From Rhodanobacteraceae bacterium (GTDB lineage: Bacteria; Pseudomonadota; Gammaproteobacteria; Xanthomonadales; Ahniellaceae): a DNA stretch of 64,000 nucleotides. Below the pieces are notes generated by a model. That model saw only the letters and a program-made list of their open reading frames with translations. It ran no database searches and was not told the DNA's origin. Shown here in pieces: positions 1 to 9,404 of this stretch. The stretch's first letter is position 1. The number at the start of each line of letters is the position of its first letter. The DNA is taken from NCBI GenBank assembly GCA_016708465.1, contig JADJFT010000001.1, positions 310,001 to 374,000 of the forward strand, read 5' to 3'. The position numbers and the translations under genes are program-made.

Positions 1-1
1 G

Positions 2-946
2 TGGGCACAATGGCAGTTCGCTCAGTTCGGACTATGGGCACTGATGCTGGCGGTGGTAGGTGCAGCGTGGGCCTTGTTGCCACGCGGTGTGCCGATGCGC
101 GCGGCAGGATTGTTGCTGATGCTGCCCTTGCTATGGCCGCGACACGAGGATTTGTCCGAGGGCGAGTTCGAACTCACCGTGTTCGATGTTGGTCAAGGCT
201 TGTCAACGCTGGTGCGGACACGCACGCACGCCATGCTCTACGACACTGGCGCGCGCGTCTCGGCTGACTTCGATTTCGGCGACGCCGTGGTTGTGCCGAG
301 TCTGTACGCGCTCGCGGTCGGACAGTTGGACCGCCTGATGATCAGCCATCTCGATGATGATCACGCCGGCGGCCGGGGGGCGGTGAAACGCGCCTTCCCG
401 GAGGCGCTTGAAAGTATCGGTAACGAGGCCGACCCAGCGCCGCGTTGTGAAGCCGGACAGCATTGGACCTGGGACGGCGTGCGCTTCGACGTGCTGCATC
501 CACCGCAGCATTTTCCGGATCTCGATAACGACAATTCGTGCGTGCTGCGTATTGCCTCACCGCGCGGAAGTGCGCTTTTGCCCGGCGATATCGGCACATT
601 GATCGAACAGCGATTGGTGCGCGAGCAGGTTGCGGCGATCGACGTCGATGTCGTCGTTGCCGCGCATCACGGCAGCAAGAATTCGTCGTCACCGGCGTTT
701 GTCGCTGCGACATCAGCCGACACCGTGGTGTTCTCGCGCGGTTGGCGCAGTCGTTTCGGACATCCTGCTGCGGAGGTGGTGCAGCGATGGATGACTGCTG
801 GCGCGGTGACTTCCGATACCGCAGTCCAGGGAGCCATCACGATCCGCTTCGATCGCAATGGCGCAATCGTCCATTCCGCCCGCGACGACAGCGCCGTATT
901 TTGGCGCGAGCACGGCCACGACGCAGTGTTGTCAGGATCGCGGTAA
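2..946 (+). CDS. comEC: ComEC/Rec2 DNA-uptake protein, C-terminal part (5' truncated by window edge)
   Basis: The reading frame enters from the left edge and ends at TAA 944-946, so the N-terminal and competence membrane domains lie outside the window. What remains is a short hydrophobic stretch (about residues 10-40) followed by a metallo-beta-lactamase fold. The metal-binding signature SHLDDDHAGG is near base 345 and a second motif, AAHHGSKNSS, near base 660. ComEC forms the inner-membrane channel for single-stranded DNA in natural transformation, and its C-terminal hydrolase-like domain is thought to process DNA. In xanthomonads comEC precedes exbB/exbD/msbA as here. A stand-alone MBL hydrolase is unlikely because the open frame continues upstream without a stop. 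Confidence 0.88.
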   Translation, partial: WAQWQFAQFGLWALMLAVVGAAWALLPRGVPMRAAGLLLMLPLLWPRHEDLSEGEFELTVFDVGQGLSTLVRTRTHAMLYDTGARVSADFDFGDAVVVPSLYALAVGQLDRLMISHLDDDHAGGRGAVKRAFPEALESIGNEADPAPRCEAGQHWTWDGVRFDVLHPPQHFPDLDNDNSCVLRIASPRGSALLPGDIGTLIEQRLVREQVAAIDVDVVVAAHHGSKNSSSPAFVAATSADTVVFSRGWRSRFGHPAAEVVQRWMTAGAVTSDTAVQGAITIRFDRNGAIVHSARDDSAVFWREHGHDAVLSGSR

Positions 947-999
947 TTGCGCTGCACACTGTTAGAATCCGCATGTTTTGGACTTCGGGAGTAGAGCGC

Positions 1000-1641
1000 G
1001 TGTGGGAGCTTTTGGTTGCGGGCGGCAAGGCGATGATTCCGATCGGAATCGCGGCGGTTTTGACTCTGGGCATCGTGTTGGAACGGTTCTGGTCGTTGCG
1101 CCGCAAGGAGATTCTGCCGCCGAATTTGCCGGGCGAAGTCCGCAATTGGGCGCAGCATCGCCGTTTGGATGACGAACATCTGAAGGCGTTGGCCGACACC
1201 TCTCCCTTGGGTAGCGTGTTTGCAGCGGCGCTGCGTGCGCGCCATCTTGGCCGCGAAGCAATCAAGGAACGTGTCGAAGACGCCGGCCGGCATGTCATGC
1301 ACGACATGGAGAAATTCCTCAACACACTCGGCACGATCGCGCTGATCTCACCACTGCTTGGTCTGCTCGGCACGGTGATCGGCTTGATTCGCATGTTTCT
1401 CGCCATCCTCAATTCGGGCATCGGCGACGCCAACCAGATGGCCGGCGGTATTGGCGAGGCACTGGTCTGCACCGCTGCGGGTTTGTGCGTCGCGATTCCG
1501 GCCTATGTCTTCCATCGCCATCTGCGCGCAAAGGTCGCCGGACTCGGCATCGAACTGGAGAAAGAAGTAGTTGCGCTGATCGACGTGATCGAAGCCGAGA
1601 TTCCGGTGCAGGTCGCAGCAGCGCGGAGAGCCGCGAAGTGA
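1000..1641 (+). CDS. exbB: ExbB/TolQ/MotA-family proton channel protein
   Basis: About 213 residues, the normal size for ExbB/TolQ. Three membrane segments are visible: near the N terminus (AMIPIGIAAVLTLGIVLERF), centrally (LISPLLGLLGTVIGLI) and ALVCTAAGLCVAIPAY. The last two belong to the conserved MotA/TolQ/ExbB domain. ExbB-ExbD uses the proton gradient to energise outer-membrane processes. The GTG start at 1000 is chosen because GGGAG lies about 9 bases upstream; an ATG at 973 is in frame but has no visible ribosome-binding site. The stop overlaps the start of exbD (GTGA). Ton, Tol or another role cannot be decided, as no tonB or tolA is nearby; the position before msbA is a conserved xanthomonad arrangement. 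Confidence 0.88.
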   Translation: MWELLVAGGKAMIPIGIAAVLTLGIVLERFWSLRRKEILPPNLPGEVRNWAQHRRLDDEHLKALADTSPLGSVFAAALRARHLGREAIKERVEDAGRHVMHDMEKFLNTLGTIALISPLLGLLGTVIGLIRMFLAILNSGIGDANQMAGGIGEALVCTAAGLCVAIPAYVFHRHLRAKVAGLGIELEKEVVALIDVIEAEIPVQVAAARRAAK

Positions 1642-2069
1642 GAATCGCACGGTCCGCATCGGCCAACGATGAGTTCGAGATCAATGTGATCTCGCTGATC
1701 GACGTGATGCTGACGCTGCTGATGTTCTTCGTGATGACCGCGACCTTCGAGCATCGTTCGCTGATGAAGGTGACACTGCCGGAAGCGGGAAGTAAGGAGA
1801 CGACTGCGGCGCAGAAGTCGTTGGAAATCCTGGTTGATCGTGACGGCCGTTTCTTTATCGGCGCCAACGAAGTGATCAACCCGGGTTTGGCCACGCTGAA
1901 GGATGCGATCGTGGAGGAAGCTGGCGACGACCGCGAACGCCCGGTCACGCTGCGCGCCGATGGCCGCACGCCACATCAGGCTGTCGTGACGGCAATGGAC
2001 GCCCTCGGGCAACTGGGTTTCGCGCGTCTGTCGATCGCGACCATGCCGGCGCAAGCCGATGCCAAATAA
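1638..2069 (+). CDS. exbD: ExbD/TolR-family biopolymer transport protein
   Basis: 143 residues with the ExbD plan: a short cytoplasmic N terminus, one membrane helix (INVISLIDVMLTLLMFFVM) carrying the conserved Asp of the LIDVML motif, and a periplasmic domain. The helix Asp is the proton-conducting residue in this family. The GTG start overlaps the exbB stop by four bases, implying translational coupling. The frame is open further upstream inside exbB, but only the GTG at 1638 gives a protein of family length. msbA follows after 3 bases, so exbB-exbD-msbA-lpxK-kdsB looks like one transcript. Confidence 0.88.
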   Translation: MRIARSASANDEFEINVISLIDVMLTLLMFFVMTATFEHRSLMKVTLPEAGSKETTAAQKSLEILVDRDGRFFIGANEVINPGLATLKDAIVEEAGDDRERPVTLRADGRTPHQAVVTAMDALGQLGFARLSIATMPAQADAK

Positions 2070-2072
2070 GTC

Positions 2073-3845
2073 ATGGACCCCGCCGTCACGCCTGCGCGTC
2101 TGAGCACCGCGGCGCTTTATCGCCGCCTGCTCACGTTCTCTAAGGGGTATTGGCCGATCGCGTTGGTGGCGCTGATCGGCATGTTGTTCGAAGCCGCTGC
2201 CGCAGGTGCATTCACTTGGCTAATGCGACCGCTGATTGACGGCACCTTTGTGAACCATGACCTCAAGGTCGTGCGTTGGCTGCCGGGCGTCATCATCGCG
2301 ATCTTCTTTATCCGCGGCGTGGCGACCTTTACCGCCGATGTCGCAATGGCACGCATCGGCCGCGGCGTAGTTCGTGACATGCGCGATCACCTGATCGAGA
2401 AGTCACTACGCATGCCGTCCAGTTGGTTCGATCGCGAAGCTCCGGCAGCGCAGATTTCGCGCCTCACCTACAACACCGAACAGCTCGCCTACGCCGCGGC
2501 AGAAGCGGTGAAGATCGTGTTGACGGATTCCTTGACGATCTTGTTTCTGCTCGGCGTGATGTTCGCGAACAGCGTCAAGCTGACGCTGACGATGTTCTTC
2601 ATGGTGCCGCTGATCGCACTGATCGTTGCCACGGTCGGCAAACGATACCGCCGCATCAACACCACGCTGCAGGATGCGTTCGCACAATTCTCGCACCGTG
2701 CCGAACAGGCGCTGGCTGGGCAGGAGGCGATCAAGATCTATGGGGCGCAGCCGGTCGAGCGCGCACGCATCGCCGAACTGGCGCAGCGCAACTATCGACT
2801 CAATCTCAAAGTCATCGCCACGCAAGCGATGAGTTCGTCGTTGGTGCAATTGTTAGCCGCGTGTGCTTTGGCCGCCATCGTCTACGTCGCTGGCCGCGAA
2901 GCAGTGCGCGACGGCATGACCGCCGGAAGCTTCATGGCTTTGATCAGCGCGATGATGGCGATGTTGCCGTCGCTGAAGAAAATCACCAACGTGCAAAGCA
3001 TGATCCAGCGCGGCATCGTGGCAGCCGAATCGGTGTTTGCCGTGCTTGACGCTGACGCTGAGGCCGACCACGGAACGCAATGCATTGCGCGTGCGCGCGG
3101 CGAACTGGCGTTCACCCAGATCGCATTTGCCTATCCGGGTAGCAAGAGCCGTGCGCTAGACGACGTCAGTTTCCGTGTCGAACCGGGCACAACCACGGCC
3201 ATCGTCGGTCGTTCCGGTAGCGGCAAGAGCACGCTCGCAAAATTGTTGCCGCGTTTCTACGAAGCGCAGAGTGGGCAGATTTTTCTGGATGGCGTTGCGC
3301 TTACCGATTATCGACTCGCTGATTTGCGCCGGCAGATCGCCGTGGTCAGCCAGAACGTCGTGTTGTTTGACGACAGCATCGCCGCAAACATCGCGTTTGG
3401 GGCACTGGCGGGTGCCAGCCGCGAAGACATCATCGCTGCGGCGCGTGCCGCAAACGCACTCGAATTCATCGATAAGCTGCCACAAGGCTTCGATACCCGC
3501 ATTGGCGACCGTGGCGTGCTGCTTTCCGGTGGGCAGCGCCAACGCATCGCGATTGCGCGGGCGATCCTGAAGAACGCGCCAATCCTGATTCTGGACGAAG
3601 CCACGTCAGCCCTCGATTCTGAAAGCGAACGTCTGATCCAGGAAGCGCTTGACCGGATCCTTGCCGAGCGCACTGCGATCGTCATCGCGCACCGGCTATC
3701 GACCATCGAGCATGCCGACCAGGTCGTGGTACTGGATGGCGGTCGCATACTCGAAACCGGTACCCATGCCGAATTGATCGCGTACGATGGCGCCTACGCA
3801 CGGCTACATCGGCTGCAGTTCCGCGACAGTGAGGACGCGGGATGA
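2073..3845 (+). CDS. msbA: Lipid A ABC exporter MsbA (fused permease-ATPase)
   Basis: 590 residues, the usual MsbA length. An N-terminal six-helix ABC transporter membrane domain (about residues 20-310) is followed by an ATPase domain. The ATPase has Walker A GRSGSGKST, the ABC signature LSGGQRQR, Walker B ILILDEATSALD and the switch histidine in IVIAHRLSTI. MsbA flips core-lipid A across the inner membrane. The ATPase is intact. Its 3' end overlaps lpxK by four bases (ATGA), the classic msbA-lpxK pairing, which makes lipid A the likely substrate rather than a drug. Confidence 0.93.
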   Translation: MDPAVTPARLSTAALYRRLLTFSKGYWPIALVALIGMLFEAAAAGAFTWLMRPLIDGTFVNHDLKVVRWLPGVIIAIFFIRGVATFTADVAMARIGRGVVRDMRDHLIEKSLRMPSSWFDREAPAAQISRLTYNTEQLAYAAAEAVKIVLTDSLTILFLLGVMFANSVKLTLTMFFMVPLIALIVATVGKRYRRINTTLQDAFAQFSHRAEQALAGQEAIKIYGAQPVERARIAELAQRNYRLNLKVIATQAMSSSLVQLLAACALAAIVYVAGREAVRDGMTAGSFMALISAMMAMLPSLKKITNVQSMIQRGIVAAESVFAVLDADAEADHGTQCIARARGELAFTQIAFAYPGSKSRALDDVSFRVEPGTTTAIVGRSGSGKSTLAKLLPRFYEAQSGQIFLDGVALTDYRLADLRRQIAVVSQNVVLFDDSIAANIAFGALAGASREDIIAAARAANALEFIDKLPQGFDTRIGDRGVLLSGGQRQRIAIARAILKNAPILILDEATSALDSESERLIQEALDRILAERTAIVIAHRLSTIEHADQVVVLDGGRILETGTHAELIAYDGAYARLHRLQFRDSEDAG

Positions 3846-4846
3846 GTCTGCGTGCGGGCATCGAAACGCGCTTGAATCGCATCTGGTACGAGGGCGCGGC
3901 GGTACCATGGTGGGCAGACGTCGGTGAGCGGCTATATCGCACGGTTTTTGGGTTGCGTCGCTGGGCCTACGCACTTGGGCTGCGGCGGTCGGTGCAGCTT
4001 GCAGTGCCGGTGGTGATCGTCGGCAACCTCACTGTGGGCGGTACCGGCAAGACGCCGCTGGTGGCCTGGCTCGCGAATGAACTGCGTCAGCGTGGTTGGC
4101 AGCCAGGCATCGTCACGCGCGGCTACGGCGCAGCCGCCAGCGATGTGCGACGCTTGCCGCCGGGTGCCGAACCTGCGGAATTTGGCGACGAACCGGTGTG
4201 GTTGGCACATGCCACCGGATGTCCCGTCGCTATTGGTCGACGCCGAGCAATCGCAGCGCGACTGCTGATCGAACGCGATGGTGTTGACGTATTGATTAGC
4301 GACGACGGCCTGCAGCATTGGTCGTTGGCGCGCGACTTCGAGGTCGCCTTGGTCGACGGCCAACGCGGTTTCGGTAACGGACGCTTATTACCGGCCGGAC
4401 CGTTGCGCGAGCCGGTCGAACGCCTGCAGCGAGTTGACGCCGTTGTCGTGAACGGTGGCCAGCGCGAGGGCGCCTTTGCGATGCAAGTGCGTGCCGAGCG
4501 GGCGTTGTCGTTGCGTGACCTTGCCCATGCCAAGCCGCTATCGGCCTTTGTTGGCGAGCGTGTGCATGCGGTTGCGGGCATCGGCAATCCGCGTCGATTC
4601 TTTGATCTGCTGCGCAGCCACGGTCTGTCGGTCGATGCGCATCCGTATCCGGACCATCATCCTTTCGACGGCAGTGAACTGCAGTTCGACGACGATCTAC
4701 CGGTATTCATCACCGAAAAAGACGCCGGAAAATGCGCCCCGCATGCCGATGGCCGAATCTGGGTGGTGCCGATCGATATCGAATTGCCCCCAGAATTCGG
4801 CGATCTGATTCATCGCCGCCTGCATGCTCTAAAGGCCGCAACATGA
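3842..4846 (+). CDS. lpxK: Tetraacyldisaccharide 4'-kinase
   Basis: 334 residues, typical for LpxK, which phosphorylates the 4' position of the lipid A disaccharide. The P-loop sits in NLTVGGTGKTPLVAWLA and the family motif ISDDGLQHWSLARDFEV is present. The N terminus has the expected membrane-associated segment before the P-loop. The start overlaps the msbA stop and the end overlaps the start of kdsB (ATGA at 4843), so the three genes are translationally coupled. No defects are seen. Confidence 0.94.
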   Translation: MSLRAGIETRLNRIWYEGAAVPWWADVGERLYRTVFGLRRWAYALGLRRSVQLAVPVVIVGNLTVGGTGKTPLVAWLANELRQRGWQPGIVTRGYGAAASDVRRLPPGAEPAEFGDEPVWLAHATGCPVAIGRRRAIAARLLIERDGVDVLISDDGLQHWSLARDFEVALVDGQRGFGNGRLLPAGPLREPVERLQRVDAVVVNGGQREGAFAMQVRAERALSLRDLAHAKPLSAFVGERVHAVAGIGNPRRFFDLLRSHGLSVDAHPYPDHHPFDGSELQFDDDLPVFITEKDAGKCAPHADGRIWVVPIDIELPPEFGDLIHRRLHALKAAT

Positions 4847-5611
4847 CCTTGGAATTTTCTGTCGCCATTCCTGCCCGCTTTGGCGCCAGTCGTTTGCCCG
4901 GGAAGCCGCTGCGCCTGTTGAACGGACAGCCAATGATCTTGCATGTGGTCGATCGAGCACTGGCCGCTGGCGCTGCCGAAGTGGTGGTGGCGACCGATGA
5001 CGAACGCATTGCTGCGGCAGTGCAGGGCAGTGGCGCGACAGTGTGCATGACCCGCACCGATCATCCATCGGGCACCGACCGTCTGGCGGAAGTCGCCCAG
5101 CGACTAGCGTGGCCGGACCAGCGCATCGTCATCAATCTACAGGGTGATGAGCCGCTGGCACCGGTCAGCGGAATCCGCACGGTGGCGGGAAACCTTGGCG
5201 GCGAGTGCTGCGGCGATGGCGACCTTGGCAACACCGCTGCTCAATGTCGAGGAACTGTTTTCGCCGAATTGCGTCAAGTTGGTGCGCGCCGCGAACGGCG
5301 ACGCGTTGTACTTCAGCCGTGCCCCGATTCCGTGGGCACGCGACGCACTTGCCGCTGCACCTGACCGCTTGCCCGAGGGTTTCGGCTTCTTGCGCCATAT
5401 CGGCATCTATGGCTATCGCGCCGGATTCCTGCGCCGCTATGTCGCAATGCCGGTCGGGACGCTGGAGCGGATCGAATCGCTTGAACAGTTGCGTGTGCTT
5501 GAAGCCGGCGAGCGCATCGCCGTGGCCTTGGCACCAGAAGTGTTCCCCGCCGGAGTCGATACCGAGGCCGATCTGGCGCGCGTTGAAGCCCTGATCCAGC
5601 AGGATAAATAA
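4843..5611 (+). pseudogene. kdsB: 3-deoxy-manno-octulosonate cytidylyltransferase, frameshifted
   Basis: KdsB makes CMP-Kdo for LPS core synthesis. The first frame gives MTLEFSVAIPARFGASRLPG through to [20 protein letters not shown], the typical N-terminal half. The rest of the enzyme ([38 protein letters not shown], ending at 5611) continues in the +1 frame. Removing one G from the GGG at about 5187-5189 restores a continuous protein of about 255 residues, the family size. Because Kdo is normally essential, a sequencing error is more likely than true loss. The ATG at 4843 overlaps the lpxK stop. Confidence 0.9.
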
Positions 5612-5634
5612 CATTAAGTTGTTATGTTAACTAT

Positions 5635-6126
5635 ATGATTAAAATACTATTCGTTTGCATGGGAAACATCTGCAGATCACCACTGGCAGCGATCGAGGCG
5701 GAACGTGCGTTCGCTGCGGCGGACCTGTCGCAATGGGTGCAAATCGACTCTGCCGGCACGATCAACTCTCATTCCGGCCGTCCGGCTGATGGCCGTTCGA
5801 TCGCATTGGCGGCTGACGTCGGACTGGACCTCGGCGCTCATCGTGCGCGTCAGGTGCAGATGTCCGATTTCGACGATGCGGAACTCATCGTCGCGATGGA
5901 CCAGCGCAACATCGGCGACCTGCGCGCGCGGGCACCCGCGCATAGTTGGGGCCGAATTCGCCTGCTGATGTCCTTTGCCGATGCGCCGCAGGGCGAGGTA
6001 CCTGATCCCTACACCGGTGGCCGTGCCGAATTCGAACACAGTTTTGACTTGATCCGTGAGGGTGTCGCGGGGCTGACCAAACACCTCCGGCACCTGCATA
6101 ATCACCGCTCAACGCCTCCGGAGTAG
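5635..6126 (+). CDS. Low-molecular-weight protein-tyrosine-phosphatase
   Basis: 163 residues. The catalytic P-loop VCMGNICRSP (CX5R) is at residues 7-16 and the general-acid Asp lies in VPDPYTGG near residue 125, the two signatures of the LMW-PTP family. Such enzymes remove phosphate from tyrosine, often on polysaccharide-export kinases, but no partner kinase is adjacent. It follows kdsB after a 23-base AT-rich gap that contains a short inverted repeat (TAACAT 5609-5614 and ATGTTA 5624-5629). The gene ends in TAG, showing that amber is used as an ordinary stop here. Confidence 0.9.
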   Translation: MIKILFVCMGNICRSPLAAIEAERAFAAADLSQWVQIDSAGTINSHSGRPADGRSIALAADVGLDLGAHRARQVQMSDFDDAELIVAMDQRNIGDLRARAPAHSWGRIRLLMSFADAPQGEVPDPYTGGRAEFEHSFDLIREGVAGLTKHLRHLHNHRSTPPE

Positions 6127-6129
6127 TTG

Positions 6130-7557
6130 ATGGCCGCCCAACTGATTGCCCCCGAGCTACCGCCGACGCTGCAATGGCTAAACGTCCAGCAAGCACCGGT
6201 GCTCGACAAGTTGCGAGGGCGAGTGGTGCTGCTGCATTTTTTCAACGCGGCCAACGTGAATTCGCTGCACCTGCTGCAGGAATTGCGAATCGTCGAAGCC
6301 AAGTACCACGATGGCCTGAGCGTGATCGGCATCCATACGCCAAAGTTCGACCACGAGCGCCAACCGGCCAACGTGCTCAAAGCGGTGAACCGGCACTTTA
6401 TCCGCTACCCGGTCGCCAACGACGCCGACTGGGTGGCTTGGCGTCAATTCGGAATCCAGGCGTGGCCGTCGGTGGCGGTGCTCGATGCCGAGGGTCAGGT
6501 CGCCGGAATCCTTGCTGGTGAGGGTCAACGTCTGCAACTCGATTCTCTCGTCAGCAGCCTGCTCGACGACGCCGCCAACCGCGATATCCGGTTCTATGAG
6601 CCGATGCAGCCGGTCAGCCGTCCGGAACCGCGAACCGCGCTGAGTTTCCCGAGCAAACTGTTGGTCACCGAATCGGCCCTGTTCGTTGCCGATTCCGGGC
6701 ATAACCGGATCCTCGAATGCACCCATGACGGCCGCATCATTCGTCAGATCGGTACCGGTACAACCGGTTATCTAGACGGCAAGTTCGGCGATGCTGCATT
6801 CAACGATCCGCAAGGCATGGCCCTGATCAAGGACATGCTCTACGTCGCCGACCGCGGCAATCATTGCGTGCGGCGCATTCACATGATCACCGGCGAGGTA
6901 GATACCGTCGCCGGGACCGGGGTTCATGGGCATCCAGCAACGCAGGAATATGGTGACCCGCGTCAGGTCGCTTTGAATTCGCCGTGGGACTTGGTCGCAG
7001 CCGGCGAGAAGCTGCTGATCGCAATGGCGGGTCAGCACCAAATTTGGGCGCTGGACTTGAGCCGCTATCGTCTGAATCTATTCAGCGGCACTGGAAAAAT
7101 CGGGCGCGACGACGGTGATGGGATGTTTGCCACCTTTGCCAAACCGACCGGGCTCGCCTACGTGAACCAAGTGCTCTACGTCGTCGACGCCGATGGATCG
7201 GCCATTCGTATCGTGCGCAGCGATGGCCGCGTGCAGACCTTGGTCGGGGCCGGACTCTACGAATTCGGCGATGTCGATGGCCCGCCGGCGCAAGTGCGCT
7301 TGCAATACCCGACCGACATTGCCGCCGATGCGAACGGGCAGATTTTGTGGCTGGTCGACACCTACAACGACAAACTCAAAGCAGTATCGCTGCGCGGTGG
7401 TGGTGCAAAATCGATCAAGCTCACCTACAAATTCCACCAACCCTCCGGCATCGCCAGTCTGCCCGGCAAGTTGTTTGTGGCCAATACCGCGGCTCACGAA
7501 GTGGTACGCATCGATACCAGCAACGGCCAGGTGACGCGCTTGCCGATCGGCGAGTGA
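6130..7557 (+). CDS. Thioredoxin-like domain plus NHL-repeat protein, lacking redox cysteines
   Basis: 475 residues. Residues about 1-150 have a thioredoxin-like/TlpA fold (RGRVVLLHFFNAANVNSLHL, later QAWPSVAVLDAEGQVAG). This is followed by NHL beta-propeller repeats (LFVADSGHNRILECTHDG, MLYVADRGNHCVRRIHM, VLYVVDADGSAIRIVRSDG). The order matches NHLRC2-type proteins, which usually carry a Cys-Cys-x-x-Cys active site. Here the corresponding stretch FFNAANVNS has no cysteine, so thiol redox chemistry is unlikely. No signal peptide is evident. ATG 6130 is preferred over the adjacent in-frame TTG 6127. uvrC starts 4 bases after the stop. The biological role is unknown. Confidence 0.8.
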   Translation: MAAQLIAPELPPTLQWLNVQQAPVLDKLRGRVVLLHFFNAANVNSLHLLQELRIVEAKYHDGLSVIGIHTPKFDHERQPANVLKAVNRHFIRYPVANDADWVAWRQFGIQAWPSVAVLDAEGQVAGILAGEGQRLQLDSLVSSLLDDAANRDIRFYEPMQPVSRPEPRTALSFPSKLLVTESALFVADSGHNRILECTHDGRIIRQIGTGTTGYLDGKFGDAAFNDPQGMALIKDMLYVADRGNHCVRRIHMITGEVDTVAGTGVHGHPATQEYGDPRQVALNSPWDLVAAGEKLLIAMAGQHQIWALDLSRYRLNLFSGTGKIGRDDGDGMFATFAKPTGLAYVNQVLYVVDADGSAIRIVRSDGRVQTLVGAGLYEFGDVDGPPAQVRLQYPTDIAADANGQILWLVDTYNDKLKAVSLRGGGAKSIKLTYKFHQPSGIASLPGKLFVANTAAHEVVRIDTSNGQVTRLPIGE

Positions 7558-7561
7558 ATCG

Positions 7562-9404
7562 ATGACCGATGCGACGGATTCCGGCTTCGACGGTCGCGCC
7601 TATGCGCGGGCGTTGACGGCAGCGCCGGGCGTCTATCGCATGTTCGATGGCAGCGGCAGCTTGCTGTATGTCGGCAAGGCCAAGAGCCTGAAAAGCGTGT
7701 CGGCAGTTATTTTGCGCGGCCACAACTGGAACCGCGTATCGCCGCGATGGTGGCCCAAGTCACAGCGATCGAAGTGACGGTGGTACGTACCGAGTCCGAG
7801 GCGCTGATCCTCGAAAACGAGCTGATCAAGTCGCTGAACCCGCGCTATAACGTGATGCTGAAGGACAGCAAGGGCTATCCCTCGATTTTCATCAGCGCTC
7901 AGGAATTTCCGCGCATCGCCTTCCATCGCGGTGCGCGCAAGGCCAAGGGCCGCTATTTCGGCCCGTATCCGAGCACCGTTGCCGTGCGCGACAGCATCAA
8001 TCGTCTACAGAAACTGTTCCGTCTGCGAAACTGCGTCGACAGCTTCTTCCAGAACCGGTCACGGCCGTGCCTGCAATACCAGATCAAGCGCTGCACGGCA
8101 CCCTGCGTCGGTTTGGTGTCAGCCGCCGACTACGCTCGCGACGTGCGCCATGCGGTGATGTTTCTGGAAGGTCGTTCGACCGATGTGATCGATGAATTGG
8201 TCAAGTCGATGGAGCAGGCGAGTGCCGATCTCGCCTTCGAAAACGCGGCTGAATTGCGTGACGAGATTTCGCGTCTGCGGCAGATGCAGGCCAAGCAATT
8301 TGTGACAGGTAACGAGCAGGACGCGGATGTGATCGGCTGCGTCGTGCGCGATGGGCAGGCCTGTGTCCAGGCTTTGTTTTCCGTGACAACACCAGTTTCG
8401 GCAGCCATCACTGGCTGCTGCGTGCGACCGAAAATGCCGGTGCCGCCGAGGTGCTCGAAGCCTTTGTCTCGCAGCACTACACAGAATTGCCAGTACCGCG
8501 CACGCTGATCTTGAGTCATGACATCGACAACGCAGATTTGATCGCGGAAGCACTCTCAACCAAGGCGGGGCGCAAGATTGAACTGTTGCGCCCGCAACGC
8601 GGCGAGCGGGTGAAACTGGTCGAACTGGCGCTGCGCAATGCTGAAATTGCACTTGGCGTGCGCCTCGGTTCCGACGCCATGCAACGCGAGCGCTGGCAGG
8701 CGTTAGTCCCCTTGCTCGGGTTAAGCGAGGCACCCGCGCGCATTGAGTGTTTCGACATCAGCCACACGATGGGCGAGGGCACCGTGGCGTCCTGCGTGGT
8801 TGCGACCGAGGCGGGTGCGCAGAAGTCCTTGTATCGGCGATTCAATATTCGCGATGTGACGGCCGGTGACGACTACGCCGCGATGCGCCAAGCGATCTCG
8901 CGGCGCTTTCAGCGCCTGGTCGAAGAACAGGCCGATCTACCCGACCTATTGCTGATCGATGGCGGTGCGGGACAGGTCGGTAAGGCACTCGAAGCGCTGC
9001 GCGAACTCGGCATCGAAGGTGTGAACGTCGTCGGCATCTCTAAAGGACCGGATCGCAAGCCAGGCTTCGAAGAACTGGTGCTGGCCGATTCCGGCCGCAT
9101 TCTGCGGCCGCGCGCCGACGCTGGCGGTCTGCTTGCACTGCAGGCGGTGCGTGACGAAGCACATCGTTTCGCGATTACCGGTCATCGTGGGCGCCGCGAA
9201 AAGGCGCGTACTGGCAGCGTGCTCGATGAGATCGAAGGCATCGGTGCACGTCGTCGCAGCGCCTTGCTGAAACAATTTGGTGGTTTGCACGGCATTGCTG
9301 GCGCCGGTGTGGAAGAATTGATGCAAGTGAAGGGGATAGATAGTGCACTCGCGGAACGAATTTATGCGCACCTGCATCGATTACATAAGCTACGACCGGA
9401 ACGT
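7562..9404 (+). pseudogene. uvrC: UvrABC excinuclease subunit C, two frameshifts, no own stop
   Basis: UvrC makes the dual incisions in nucleotide excision repair. The GIY-YIG nuclease (APGVYRMFDGSG, LLYVGKAKSLK), the UVR region, the C-terminal RNase H-like nuclease (IECFDISHTMGEGTVASCVV) and a helix-hairpin-helix end (LDEIEGIGARRRSALLKQFG) are all recognisable but spread over three frames. One base is missing in the A-run at about 7689-7692 (LKKRVGSYF expected) and one near the T-runs at 8377-8383 (FRDNTSFGSHHWLLRATENA follows in the next frame). Downstream, no stop occurs before the pgsA ATG at 9405, so the frame runs into pgsA. Indel errors are the likely explanation. Confidence 0.9.
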
